The notes under the pieces: generated by a model
What the model saw: only the letters and a program-made list of their open reading frames with translations
What the model was told of the DNA's origin: nothing
Database searches by the model: none
DNA from: an uncultured Phascolarctobacterium sp.
Lineage (GTDB): Bacteria; Bacillota; Negativicutes; Acidaminococcales; Acidaminococcaceae
Direction: 5' to 3'
Length of the DNA stretch: 37,652 bases
Assembly: GCF_937920985.1 (NCBI RefSeq)
Contig: NZ_CALDXR010000063.1
Location: 1 to 37,652 of the forward strand
Part shown: positions 15,442 to 23,307 of the stretch, in pieces
How positions within the stretch are numbered: the first letter of the stretch is position 1
Layout: each line of letters starts with the position of its first letter
Translations under genes and position numbers: made by a program

Positions 15442-16692
15442 TTAACATTCTATTGAATTATAGAAAGCAATGACTTTACTGGAAGTCATAAGCCATTTGT
15501 CATTAATGTATCGCTTTTTTATATAAAGACCTTTACTGTTGCTGGCACGGGAAAGAGCCACATATAACTGTCCTTCGCAAAAGCAATAAGGATTAAGGTT
15601 GACCTTGCTGAAGGTCTGTCCCTGGCTTTTGTGCACAGTTATAGCGTAGGCAAGCTTCAGCGGTATCTGTGTATAGCTGCCAATAACATTCTTTATAAGC
15701 TTTCCGTTATTTACGTCATATTCTACGATTTCCCATGTATAAGGCTGCACTATAATCTTGATGCCGTCATCAATTTGTACGACTACTCCTTCATCCACAA
15801 AATCAGTGACATAGCCCATGGAACCGTTTTTATAATAACCTTCTGGATTGTTTACTAAGGTCATTACCCTGGCACCGACTTTGAGGCAAATCTCATCATC
15901 TGCAGCTTTATCGTTTGCAGATACTTTGCCTATAACATCTGCTGTGAAATAATGCTCTTCAGTATCAAGTTTGTCCATACTATTATGGTTGAATTCAGCA
16001 GCTTCTCTATTAGTGCTGCAGATATAAATAGCATCATTTAATGGGTTGGCAGTACATAGTTTACATAAACCAGCTAGAGCTGCAGTGTTTCCGCGTCTGA
16101 TATGGTTCAGGCTTTCTATGAATTGAGGCTCGTTATGTCGTACAACATGTGTTAAAACGATATTCTGAAAATGCATATCAGACCATTCAGATGCTTCAAA
16201 AGCAAAACCTTCATGAATGTCTTGCTGCCAAAGTTTTTGCAGAACATTGCGCTGGTAGTCTGTTAATACGGGCGGCAACTGAAAGAAGTCACCTACTACG
16301 ATAAGCTGCTTTGCTTTTTTGATTATTTGGCAGGCTTTGTTAATGGCTCTGATGATATAGCTGAATACGTCAAAACGTACCATAGAAATCTCATCAATAA
16401 TGATAATATCAGCCTTTTTTACAGCTTCAGTTATTTTAGAGATTCGTGTCATAGGACCGATAGGATCTAAAGGTACTTTAAAGGCACGATGGATAGTGCT
16501 GCCATTGATATTAAGAGCAGCTACACCTGTCGGGGCTGTGACCATGATATTCTTTCCGCGGCTTTGGCAGAATCCTATAAAAGTTTTTATCAAAAAGCTT
16601 TTCCCTGTACCGGCATTGCCGGTAAGAAAGACATTTTTGCCGCTTGCCATAATCTCAAAGGCTTTTGTTTGTTCTTTGTTTAGTGTAAACAT
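15442..16692 (-). CDS. Pif1/RecD2-like SF1B DNA helicase
   Basis: A 416-residue protein: Walker A GNAGTGKS (25-32), APTGVAAL, Walker B IIIIDEISM (Asp100-Glu101), GDFFQLPPV (about 133-141), and the C-terminal UvrD-like part with YAITVHKSQGQTF and YVALSRA. This is a complete, compact Pif1-type 5'-3' helicase. It could unwind DNA during replication or transfer, or remove structured DNA. That is notable in an element full of long hairpins. AAGGAG precedes the ATG. Confidence 0.92.
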   Translation of the reverse strand: MFTLNKEQTKAFEIMASGKNVFLTGNAGTGKSFLIKTFIGFCQSRGKNIMVTAPTGVAALNINGSTIHRAFKVPLDPIGPMTRISKITEAVKKADIIIIDEISMVRFDVFSYIIRAINKACQIIKKAKQLIVVGDFFQLPPVLTDYQRNVLQKLWQQDIHEGFAFEASEWSDMHFQNIVLTHVVRHNEPQFIESLNHIRRGNTAALAGLCKLCTANPLNDAIYICSTNREAAEFNHNSMDKLDTEEHYFTADVIGKVSANDKAADDEICLKVGARVMTLVNNPEGYYKNGSMGYVTDFVDEGVVVQIDDGIKIIVQPYTWEIVEYDVNNGKLIKNVIGSYTQIPLKLAYAITVHKSQGQTFSKVNLNPYCFCEGQLYVALSRASNSKGLYIKKRYINDKWLMTSSKVIAFYNSIEC

Positions 16693-16708
16693 AATTTTCT
16701 CCTTAGTT

Positions 16709-17074
16709 TTATGATATCTTTTTATGTTTGTAGGTAACGTTCAATAATGCACCGTCCTCATATGCGTTGTGCTCGAAGTCTTCATAGTTCAATCCTTGCG
16801 ATTCACAAATATGACTAATTAAGCAATTTAATTTGCAAGCATTTATTAAATTCTCAAGTAGAAAAGCTTTTGAATCTATAAACGGATTCTCACCATGCAA
16901 ATATGCATTACTTAAGGCTGCGAGAACGTCATTTTTAGCCCTATCTTCTATATCTGAAAGCTCTTGTGAATAAACATCAATCCCAAAATGCTCAGCTAAA
17001 TCTTCAAAGCATTGCTCGCCGTGTGCTAAAATGTTTGGATGTAGATTCCAAAAAACATAATCAAAATTTGCCAT
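16709..17074 (-). CDS. Hypothetical protein
   Basis: A 121-residue acidic, helical protein (FDYVFWNLHPNILAHGEQCFEDLAEHFGIDVYS...). AAGGAGTCAGAG lies upstream of the ATG. It is the second gene of the operon that starts at 17308. Family not recognised. Confidence 0.6.
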   Translation of the reverse strand: MANFDYVFWNLHPNILAHGEQCFEDLAEHFGIDVYSQELSDIEDRAKNDVLAALSNAYLHGENPFIDSKAFLLENLINACKLNCLISHICESQGLNYEDFEHNAYEDGALLNVTYKHKKIS

Positions 17075-17086
17075 AACTCTGACTCC

Positions 17087-17308
17087 TTAATTTGAAAAAT
17101 TATGTGCATAAATACTGAATGATACAGTTTCTTTATCAGTGATGTCAATAATAGAATTAGGCATTGAAGCATTATCAGTACCGTAGATATCCCAAACTTT
17201 CTTTTCTGCTTCAGCTGAATTAGCAGCTTTAACAATCCCAAGTTTGACTTCTACGATTCTCCCTGTATGCCAATGATGATAATTGATTTGGAACATAAAT
17301 GTTTTCAT
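17087..17308 (-). CDS. Hypothetical small protein
   Basis: A 73-residue protein with alternating strand pattern (FMFQINYHHWHTGRIVEVKLGIV), the first gene after leader 6. GAAGGGCG is the ribosome site. Unknown function. Confidence 0.6.
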   Translation of the reverse strand: MKTFMFQINYHHWHTGRIVEVKLGIVKAANSAEAEKKVWDIYGTDNASMPNSIIDITDKETVSFSIYAHNFSN

Positions 17309-17339
17309 AAAATCGCCCTTCTTTCAAAAATACTATACT

Positions 17340-17513
17340 GCGAATATTTTTTGTTGCTTTTCGCACGTATTAGGAAATTGCGAGTAGTCAACCGACAAGG
17401 ATGCGTAGTACCTGCTTGCAGGTTGCCTTGTTGGTTGGCGTATGAGCAATTACAATACGTGGACGAAAAGCAACGATAAAACAGATTATTTTGTGCCGCA
17501 GGCACTGTTTTAA
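17340..17513 (-). promoter_or_regulatory. Structured leader element 6
   Basis: Differs from element 7 at a single base. Against elements 1-4 it shows compensating changes: CACGTATT/AATACGTG for CACATATT/AATATGTG in the lower stem, and ACCGACAAGG/CCTTGTTGGT for the GGCAAGG/CCTTGCC arm. The apical CCTG-CAAG-CAGG and CTACG stay the same. The 5' hairpin is GTGCC-TGC-GGCAC. It lies upstream of the operon 17308 to 13870. Confidence 0.8.
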
Positions 17514-17543
17514 GCTGCTGCTCACCAAAACATCATAATTGTA

Positions 17544-17638
17544 TATAATTCATATAAAACATATCTCCTTATATGCTTTATACATTTTATATGTTTTATA
17601 TAGATATATAGGACTATATATTTATGTATAGGTTTATA
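17544..17638. promoter_or_regulatory. AT-rich box array upstream of leader 6
   Basis: Boxes TATAATTCATAT (17544), TATCTCCTTATA (17562), TATAGGACTATA (17607) and TATAGGTTTATA (17627) are spaced by about multiples of 18-20 bp. They are the same kind as the array before leader 7. Confidence 0.5.
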
Positions 17639-17640
17639 TA

Positions 17641-17663
17641 AGGCGTTACGTATCGCAACGCCT
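17641..17663 (-). terminator. Hairpin after the interrupted gene
   Basis: AGGCGTT/AACGCCT stem with a 9-nt loop, followed on the minus strand by TATATAAAC. It has a weak T-run, so it may act as a processing or pausing hairpin. Confidence 0.45.
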
Positions 17664-17672
17664 TAATTATGA

Positions 17673-17867
17673 TCAAGAACGCTCTTTTGTACTTGCTATT
17701 AACTCTAGTAATTTTTTTTCAAAAAAGGCCAGTTGTTCATATGTATAGTAAGTCGGAATATATCCTTCTCCACCTTCATTAAAAATATCATTATATTGCT
17801 TTTTTAATTTAGGTACATCTTTAGCATAATACAAGGGATGTTTTTTATATTCACTGATAATATTTTT
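17673..17867 (-). pseudogene. In-frame remainder of the interrupted gene
   Basis: Sixty-four codons with normal composition continue in frame after the TAA and end TKERS-stop. There is no start codon or ribosome site of their own, so they are probably the lost C-terminus of the preceding gene. Confidence 0.6.
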
Positions 17868-18560
17868 TTAATTTTTGATTTGTTTAATTAAATTTTGCTT
17901 CTCGTAAGAAGCTTTAGCAGTTTCTTCATTGTGAATCAATTCATTGTAAAGCTCTTCCGTTATAATATATTTAGTAAAATAAACGCGTGTATCATAAAAA
18001 TAAGGACTTTTAGAGATTATTCTTTCAATACCGTCTCTGCTTATATATTTCAAATGAGCAATATTTCCAATTGCTCTTATGCCATCAAAATAATTAGCAT
18101 GATTGTAGTCTTTTTCTTCTTCTATGGTTTCCCATCTACCTTTTCCTGTTATAATCAAATCATGTGGATAATCATAATCAATATAATAAAATTCTTGCAA
18201 TCTTATTTGTTCAATGTATCTTTGTTCAACATTAACGTATTTTAATATTTCCGCATTGCTTTTATTATTTGCAATCATTCTTCTAACTACAATTTTGTTA
18301 GTATAATTAATTCCGTATTCAATTTCATCTTTTTTTTCTCGATTAGTGATATTTTCGTAAAACCTCTCGTATATCTCTATATGATTATCTATATCACTAA
18401 TAATCATAGGTTCAAGCATAATAATATTAGTTATAGCTGTTATATCATATTCCATCATCATTTTTTTAGCTAAACGTAATTTTTGTAAATCTTCTCCGAC
18501 AATAACATAACTAGAATAATATTCAAAATTAAGTGAGTCTAAATTTCTTAAATTTCTCAT
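17868..18560 (-). CDS. Unknown protein, coding frame interrupted by an in-frame TAA
   Basis: A 230-residue soluble protein rich in Tyr, Ile and Asn, starting at the ATG 18560 after GAAGGG. After the TAA at 17868-17870 the same frame continues for 64 codons to TGA at 17673, coding a plausible end (EYKKHPLYYAKDVPKLKKQY and onwards). The full-length ancestor would be about 295 residues. It is expressed from leader 7. I recognise no domain. The low-complexity composition and low GC suggest recent transfer. Confidence 0.6.
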   Translation of the reverse strand: MRNLRNLDSLNFEYYSSYVIVGEDLQKLRLAKKMMMEYDITAITNIIMLEPMIISDIDNHIEIYERFYENITNREKKDEIEYGINYTNKIVVRRMIANNKSNAEILKYVNVEQRYIEQIRLQEFYYIDYDYPHDLIITGKGRWETIEEEKDYNHANYFDGIRAIGNIAHLKYISRDGIERIISKSPYFYDTRVYFTKYIITEELYNELIHNEETAKASYEKQNLIKQIKN

Positions 18561-18590
18561 AAAATTACCCTTCTTTCCCAATACTATACT

Positions 18591-18763
18591 GCGAACATTT
18601 TTTGTTGCTTTTCGCACGTATTAGGAAATTGCGAGTAGTCAACCGACAAGGATGCGTAGTACCTGCTTGCAGGTTGCCTTGTTGGTTGGCGTATGAGCAA
18701 TTACAATACGTGGACGAAAAGCAACGATAAAACAGATTATTTTGTGCCGCAGGCACTGTTTTA
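18591..18763 (-). promoter_or_regulatory. Structured leader element 7
   Basis: An almost exact duplicate of element 6 (one base differs), and the adjacent ribosome-site region is also shared. Recent duplication or gene conversion is likely. It lies upstream of the interrupted gene at 18560-17868. Confidence 0.8.
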
Positions 18764-18781
18764 AGCTACAGTTTTTAAAAA

Positions 18782-19012
18782 TATAAATCTATATGTCTTG
18801 TATGCTTGTTTAAAATATATAGGATTATGGATTCCATATATTCATATACAACCTATAGGTTTATATGTCCTATATATTTATATGAAACATATAAGACTAT
18901 AAGTTCTGTAGGTTGGTATAGAACGTATAAGCTTATGCAATCTGTGTAGAAATATGATTACATACAACTTATATAAACATATAAATCCATATATGTTATA
19001 TATAGACTTATA
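18782..19012. repeat. 36-bp phased TATA-N4-TATA box array
   Basis: Boxes TATAAATCTATA, TATAGGATTATG, TATAGGTTTATA, TATAAGACTATA and TATAAGCTTATG start at 18782, 18818, 18854, 18890 and 18926, exactly 36 bp apart. Two more start at 18980 (+54) and 19001 (+21). There is no gene here. The roughly 250-bp stretch looks like a protein-binding array, for example an RHH-protein centromere or operator. Confidence 0.65.
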
Positions 19013-19021
19013 TGTTTATAT

Positions 19022-19049
19022 AAAGCGTTGCGAAAGGCAACGCTTTATA
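19022..19049 (-). terminator. Terminator of the ardC operon
   Basis: AAAGCGTTGC/GCAACGCTTT stem with a GAAAG loop, just downstream of the minus-strand ardC stop. Confidence 0.7.
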
Positions 19050-19072
19050 TAAAAAAGGGGAGGAAACATAGC

Positions 19073-20695
19073 TTATCTGCTCATTTGATTAGAATTAATT
19101 GGTGGAGTGATAGCGTTCAAAATCAATTTTTTCTTTGGCTTATTACTGGCGTTTACGGATTTTGCAGACATTGCTTTGATAAGACCAGGAAGGGCTTTGG
19201 AAAAATTGTCGGATTGGGTTATAGCTAATAATGTATCTGCGCTTTGTCCCAAAAATTCATTTAAACCTTGGGGAGAGTTAAGTTCAGCGCGTGCTCTGCT
19301 GATAGCTTCTGGGAGCTTATCTAAAGCAGTTTCAACATTGGGAACAATACCTTTAGGTATATTCTCAATACATTCCTGCAGGCGGCTCAATCCTTCGTGC
19401 ATCTTGAAATACTGACCTGACAGATGTTTTGGGGATATAAGCCCGCCTTCACGGTCGCCTAAATCATATCTGTCTTCACCATTGGTGCCTACAAAAAGAA
19501 GAGTGTTGTTCTCATCACGTGCCATGATAAACAGTTTGGTTTTATAGTAACGGCCGTAAGCAGGATTTTCGCGTTCGCTACGGATTTTCTCGTCAAGCTG
19601 CTGAAGCAGTTTATCAGCTTCATGGAGCGTCATAATTGAGCCGGAAGCAAGTTTGGGATGGCTGCATTCAGACCATTTGATGTAAACCATAGGCTCATCT
19701 TTGCTGACAGCATTGAATTTATCTGCAGATACTTTATCGCCGTCGATATCAAGGATAACAGCATCTTTTTCAGAAGAAGCTTCTGCTTGCTTTACCTTAA
19801 GGAATTCTCGTTCCCGTTCGTAGAGGTATTCACATATAGCGTCAGCATCTTTTGCTGCACGGAAGATTTCAGCAGGATCTTTTTTTAACGCTTTTATCCA
19901 GCTGCCGACATAGGCTGCATGTTGCTCATTGGCCGCAGCGTTTGCTATACCCAGTTCGGCACACAACATATAGCTGGCAATTTCTGCACGGAGTTCTTCT
20001 TTGGCATAATCTTCATTGCCAAAGGTATTCTTGATATCACGGTTCAGCCTGCTTTCATGGCCTGTAGAATGACCAAGCTCATGTAGTGCGGTACTGTAAT
20101 AGGCTTCATTGTCTGCAAAGCTGCCTTTGGGTGTTAAATGGATTTCATCCAGCATAGGACTATAGAAATTTCTGTCCGCTTGGTCATGATAGATAGGTAC
20201 GCCGGCAGCGTTTATAATATTTTCTGCCCGTTCTACAGCAGTCCACTTTTGTTCTGGCAGTTTAAGTTCTTGTTCCGGCAAGCCGTCACATTGAGCAGCG
20301 TTGAAAACAATGCTGCGGAAAGGAACTGGATGGTCAAGCTCTTTTTCAACTTCATTGCCATCTTCGTCTTTTTCTTTCTTGGTAAACTTCCAATAGGTGA
20401 CAAGAGTGCCTTTTTCGCCTTTGCGGACCTTACCGCCCAGTTCCTGTATCTGTTTGAAGGTCATCCAGCGGTTATCATTATATTTTTTTTCAAGACTGAT
20501 ATACATCAGCCGCAGTGCATTCATACCGTGATAACGTCTCTTGGAGGAACCGTTATGGGGAATCATAGACATAGTTGCAGTCCAGGGTTTTTGCCAAGGG
20601 GCAGTACCTTTCTCAAGCATATCAATGATTTCCTGAGCAACTTGTTTATGGTAATCAGCCTGTTTTTCAAGGTTACTCTTCTTCGTGGTCGCCAT
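19073..20695 (-). CDS. ArdC-like anti-restriction protein with metallopeptidase domain
   Basis: A 540-residue protein. The N-terminal ssDNA-binding ArdC domain (about 10-140: LEKGTAPWQKPWTA, YHGMNALRLM, KVRKGEKGTLVTYWKF) is followed by a zincin-like domain with an intact HELGHSTGHESR motif (HExxH at 205-209) and EEELRAEIASYM-type helices. A C-terminal extension (about 330-440) resembles the large-polyvalent-protein accessory domains. ArdC proteins protect incoming plasmid DNA from restriction. The ATG at 20695 follows AAGGAGG, inside an overlapping 40-codon gene. An in-frame TTG at 20698 is less likely. Confidence 0.9.
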   Translation of the reverse strand: MATTKKSNLEKQADYHKQVAQEIIDMLEKGTAPWQKPWTATMSMIPHNGSSKRRYHGMNALRLMYISLEKKYNDNRWMTFKQIQELGGKVRKGEKGTLVTYWKFTKKEKDEDGNEVEKELDHPVPFRSIVFNAAQCDGLPEQELKLPEQKWTAVERAENIINAAGVPIYHDQADRNFYSPMLDEIHLTPKGSFADNEAYYSTALHELGHSTGHESRLNRDIKNTFGNEDYAKEELRAEIASYMLCAELGIANAAANEQHAAYVGSWIKALKKDPAEIFRAAKDADAICEYLYEREREFLKVKQAEASSEKDAVILDIDGDKVSADKFNAVSKDEPMVYIKWSECSHPKLASGSIMTLHEADKLLQQLDEKIRSERENPAYGRYYKTKLFIMARDENNTLLFVGTNGEDRYDLGDREGGLISPKHLSGQYFKMHEGLSRLQECIENIPKGIVPNVETALDKLPEAISRARAELNSPQGLNEFLGQSADTLLAITQSDNFSKALPGLIKAMSAKSVNASNKPKKKLILNAITPPINSNQMSR

Positions 20696-20795
20696 CAACG
20701 GATGCCTCCTTTGCTTCTTCTTCGTTTAAAGCATCTTCCTCAAATGCTGCATGTTCATAAATCCATGCTTCTCGTTCTGCTTTACTGATACTCAT
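20673..20795 (-). CDS. Tiny acidic protein overlapping the ardC start
   Basis: Forty codons, MSISKAEREAWIYEH... ending GDHEEE. AAAAGGAG lies upstream. The gene contains the ardC ribosome site and overlaps the ardC start by 23 nt in another frame, so it may be translated as a coupling leader for ArdC. It is a short acidic peptide of unknown function. Confidence 0.55.
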   Translation of the reverse strand: MSISKAEREAWIYEHAAFEEDALNEEEAKEASVDGDHEEE

Positions 20796-20837
20796 GATGT
20801 GTCTGTCTCCTTTTCCTTGAAGTGAAAACATAAATAG

Positions 20838-21515
20838 TTATCTTTTTACTTCCCTTACTCTTGTAAGTTCAGTTTCGTTGCTTTGCTCTGCAGTGCTGCT
20901 GATATTCACCAGATGTGACTTTCTCCGAGCTTTTACTGCTGCAGTCTGAATAGGTGGTGGAGTAGGGATATTGTTGGCTTTAGCAAATTCTTCGCTGGTT
21001 GACTGGATGCTACTGCCATATTCGTTCTGCTTTTCTGAAGGCATATTACGCACATAACGCACAACAGTATCAGCAATAGCAGCTTCCTGGCTGTTCAGCT
21101 TACGGTGGTAATCTTTACGTGGTTCTCTTTCCTGTGAAGTAGCAACCTGTTCATGTACTTTGGTTTCCTGCTGATCAGGTGTCTGCTTTATTGTTTCGGT
21201 TTCTTGTTTGTCTTCGCTGACAGGTTTAGAAGATCCAATAGGCTCTTGTGCTGCAGGTTTAACCGGTACTACATTTTTAATCTCATCAGTTATAGTAAAA
21301 TGCTCTGAATCAGTCAGTTCAGACATCATATAAGACATGGTCATAAAGCTGTACTTGACCTTGACGCGATTTATATCATTTTCGTCTTTATAAATATCCG
21401 TAACAACACCTTTACCTGTAAAGTTGCTGTAAATGACCTGCCCAAGCTTTATTTTTACAGTGTTGTCTGCTGACTGGGTAGCAGGAGCCTTTGCTTTTTT
21501 AGCTTGTTTTTTCAT
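20838..21515 (-). CDS. Disordered protein with a KOW-like module; same frame as the upstream gene
   Basis: A 225-residue protein: a basic start (MKKQAKKAKAPATQ), a small beta module (KLGQVIYSNFTGKGVVTDIY, then RVKVKYSFMTM), then a long Glu/Gln/Pro-rich region. The frame is open from this ATG back to the TAG that ends the upstream gene (28 extra in-frame codons, helical), and the ATG lacks a good ribosome site (only AAGAG). Upstream of the TAG lies a similar GKG-containing module. The two may once have been, or may still be, a single read-through product. Confidence 0.6.
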   Translation of the reverse strand: MKKQAKKAKAPATQSADNTVKIKLGQVIYSNFTGKGVVTDIYKDENDINRVKVKYSFMTMSYMMSELTDSEHFTITDEIKNVVPVKPAAQEPIGSSKPVSEDKQETETIKQTPDQQETKVHEQVATSQEREPRKDYHRKLNSQEAAIADTVVRYVRNMPSEKQNEYGSSIQSTSEEFAKANNIPTPPPIQTAAVKARRKSHLVNISSTAEQSNETELTRVREVKR

Positions 21516-21599
21516 GATTTTCTCTTTTAAAGCTGCTTTAGCTTTTTTCTGTGCTTCATAGTAAACTTCGGCTTTAGCGACAGCTTCTTTGCCAAAGTA

Positions 21600-22964
21600 C
21601 TATTTGCTGTGAGCTGCCTTTAATTGAGCAAGGCTGTACAGACCGCTTCCCGTACCAGGACCGCCTTCACCGAAGATTATAAAGAGCTTTGATTTACCGT
21701 TCTCAGAGATATATTCCCCGGTTATACCTTTACCATAGTCCGGATGATATACAATACAGGTGCGAGTTATAGTTCCATGATCTTCCGGCTTTGTAGGTTT
21801 TGCCGTAGTATGTATCTTTTCTTTTGTCTTTGAGGCATTAGATTCTTTGACTTCTTTGCTTTCTGTTTCTGTAGCAGTATTGGATATTTCTTTGTCTTTG
21901 GAGACAGAAGAATTAGTTGCCTCTCTTTCCTGGTGTTCCTTGACAGCTGCTTTCTGGTTCTTTTTCTTTTTCCAATAGCTGAATTTATAACGTAATGCCC
22001 GCTGTTCTTCCTTAGTGAACTGTACAATGTTGTCATTGACGTAATTCAAAATAGCATATGAGTCACTATAAGTGTAGTTAAGCATATTGGGGTTGCGGTT
22101 GATTTCATCTGCCCAGCGTGTCAGGTACTCGCTGTGGGTTTTCTTGTGTGAATCGCTTATTTTAAGACCGTATCTTGTGCGGAAACGGTAGGTTGCCATT
22201 TCCACGACAAGCTCCTCAACTGCATAATTTGTTTGACCACAGCGCTTCTTCAGGTCAAGGAAGAAGGGGTTTTTACCGGCACGGCTGTCAATCAGGGTGC
22301 TATGGGCAATGCAATGATAAAGCTCTGCAAGAAATTCATCTTTATTCTTCCAGTTGGCTTCCGGAACCATATGGATAGTATCAGTATCTTTGACATAGAA
22401 GTTGTTTTCTGTCTGGTCGAAAACAATCTTTGCCTTGCAGTTTTCTAATAAACGTTTTCTTGTTTCGTTTTTTTCCATCCAGTTATAGGGCATTTCCGGC
22501 TCTTCACCAAGTCCTGAAATGGCAGAACCGTTGTAAAGGCGCTCTATTTTAATTTGCGGGCGGCTTAATTTGACCATCTCTTCTATGGGATGACCGTTTT
22601 TGTCATAGACAGGATTGCCGTTATCATCAGTTTTCTTGACGGAAACCTCATTGGCCCATACTTCAAGCTCTACACCTTCGTCCTGCTTATACAGGTGAGC
22701 TCCTTTGAGTGCCAGGATTCCTCCCCAGCGACAATCTGTATAGCCATGCTCGCGGGCTGCGTAGATCATGGGAATAGTGTTGTGCTGATAGTAGTAGCCG
22801 GTCTTTATGCTGACCATGCGTTTAAATGCAATACCTTCGTTGTCCCAAAAGAAAGGTGTGCCAGCTTCAAAATCAATTATCGCCAAATCGGCTGTATGCC
22901 TGCGGATTCGGGCACTTTTCTCTGAATCTTCGGGTGAGATATCATAGTTTTCACGATTAAACAT
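21600..22964 (-). CDS. ArdC-like paralogue with a degenerate metal site
   Basis: A 454-residue protein laid out like ArdC: an N-terminal FEAGTPFFWDNEGIAF...IPMIYAAREHGYTDCRWGGILALKG mirrors the ArdC N-domain, then a zincin-like segment where HExxH reads HCIAH (217-221), so the catalytic Glu is a Cys, followed by ST..DSRAG as in the neighbour's STGHESR. A linker rich in Lys, Glu and Thr leads to a C-terminal module HGTITRTCIVYHPDYGKGIT. It is probably a non-catalytic DNA-binding version. GGAGG precedes the ATG. It ends at TAG (21600), with an in-frame continuation. Confidence 0.75.
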   Translation of the reverse strand: MFNRENYDISPEDSEKSARIRRHTADLAIIDFEAGTPFFWDNEGIAFKRMVSIKTGYYYQHNTIPMIYAAREHGYTDCRWGGILALKGAHLYKQDEGVELEVWANEVSVKKTDDNGNPVYDKNGHPIEEMVKLSRPQIKIERLYNGSAISGLGEEPEMPYNWMEKNETRKRLLENCKAKIVFDQTENNFYVKDTDTIHMVPEANWKNKDEFLAELYHCIAHSTLIDSRAGKNPFFLDLKKRCGQTNYAVEELVVEMATYRFRTRYGLKISDSHKKTHSEYLTRWADEINRNPNMLNYTYSDSYAILNYVNDNIVQFTKEEQRALRYKFSYWKKKKNQKAAVKEHQEREATNSSVSKDKEISNTATETESKEVKESNASKTKEKIHTTAKPTKPEDHGTITRTCIVYHPDYGKGITGEYISENGKSKLFIIFGEGGPGTGSGLYSLAQLKAAHSK

Positions 22965-22990
22965 AACGCGCCTCCGTAAACGTCAGTTTT

Positions 22991-23158
22991 TCATTTAATG
23001 TCTTTGACATCAATGCAGATTGCCTGGTTTTCTTTGTCATATAAATTAAGATTTAAAATTTTATTATCTTTATAAGCTATAAGACTACCATCACGATTAA
23101 TGACAATTTTGTCAGTGTTGATAATCTCCTGGCCATCGACTGTTAAAATAATATCCAT
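22991..23158 (-). CDS. Small protein (55 aa), unknown function
   Basis: Begins MDIILTVDGQEIIN and ends ICIDVKDIK: a compact, strand-rich protein. AGGAGG lies 10 nt before the ATG. It sits between the replication gene and the ArdC paralogue and is probably co-transcribed with the latter. Confidence 0.65.
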   Translation of the reverse strand: MDIILTVDGQEIINTDKIVINRDGSLIAYKDNKILNLNLYDKENQAICIDVKDIK

Positions 23159-23185
23159 ACGTCCTTATACCTCCTGGTAGTGATT

Positions 23186-23300
23186 TATCTCTCACAGCGT
23201 CAGAAATAGGGTTATTTTCAATTTTTTAGTTCTGCCCTAGTACGAATACACAAACGGCATATAAAATCGTTCTAGGGCAAAATCTGTGCGTCTGAGAGGA
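23186..23300 (-). other. Structured intergenic segment after the replication gene
   Basis: TGCCCTAG (minus strand) pairs with CTAGGGCA across a 33-nt loop region (about 23224-23272), with ACGA/TCGT extending the stem and a possible outer pairing CTCTCA/TGAGAG. There is no clear T-run directly after it. It could be a terminator-like or attenuating structure. I see nothing else in this gap. Confidence 0.4.
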
Positions 23301-23307
23301 CTTTTAA

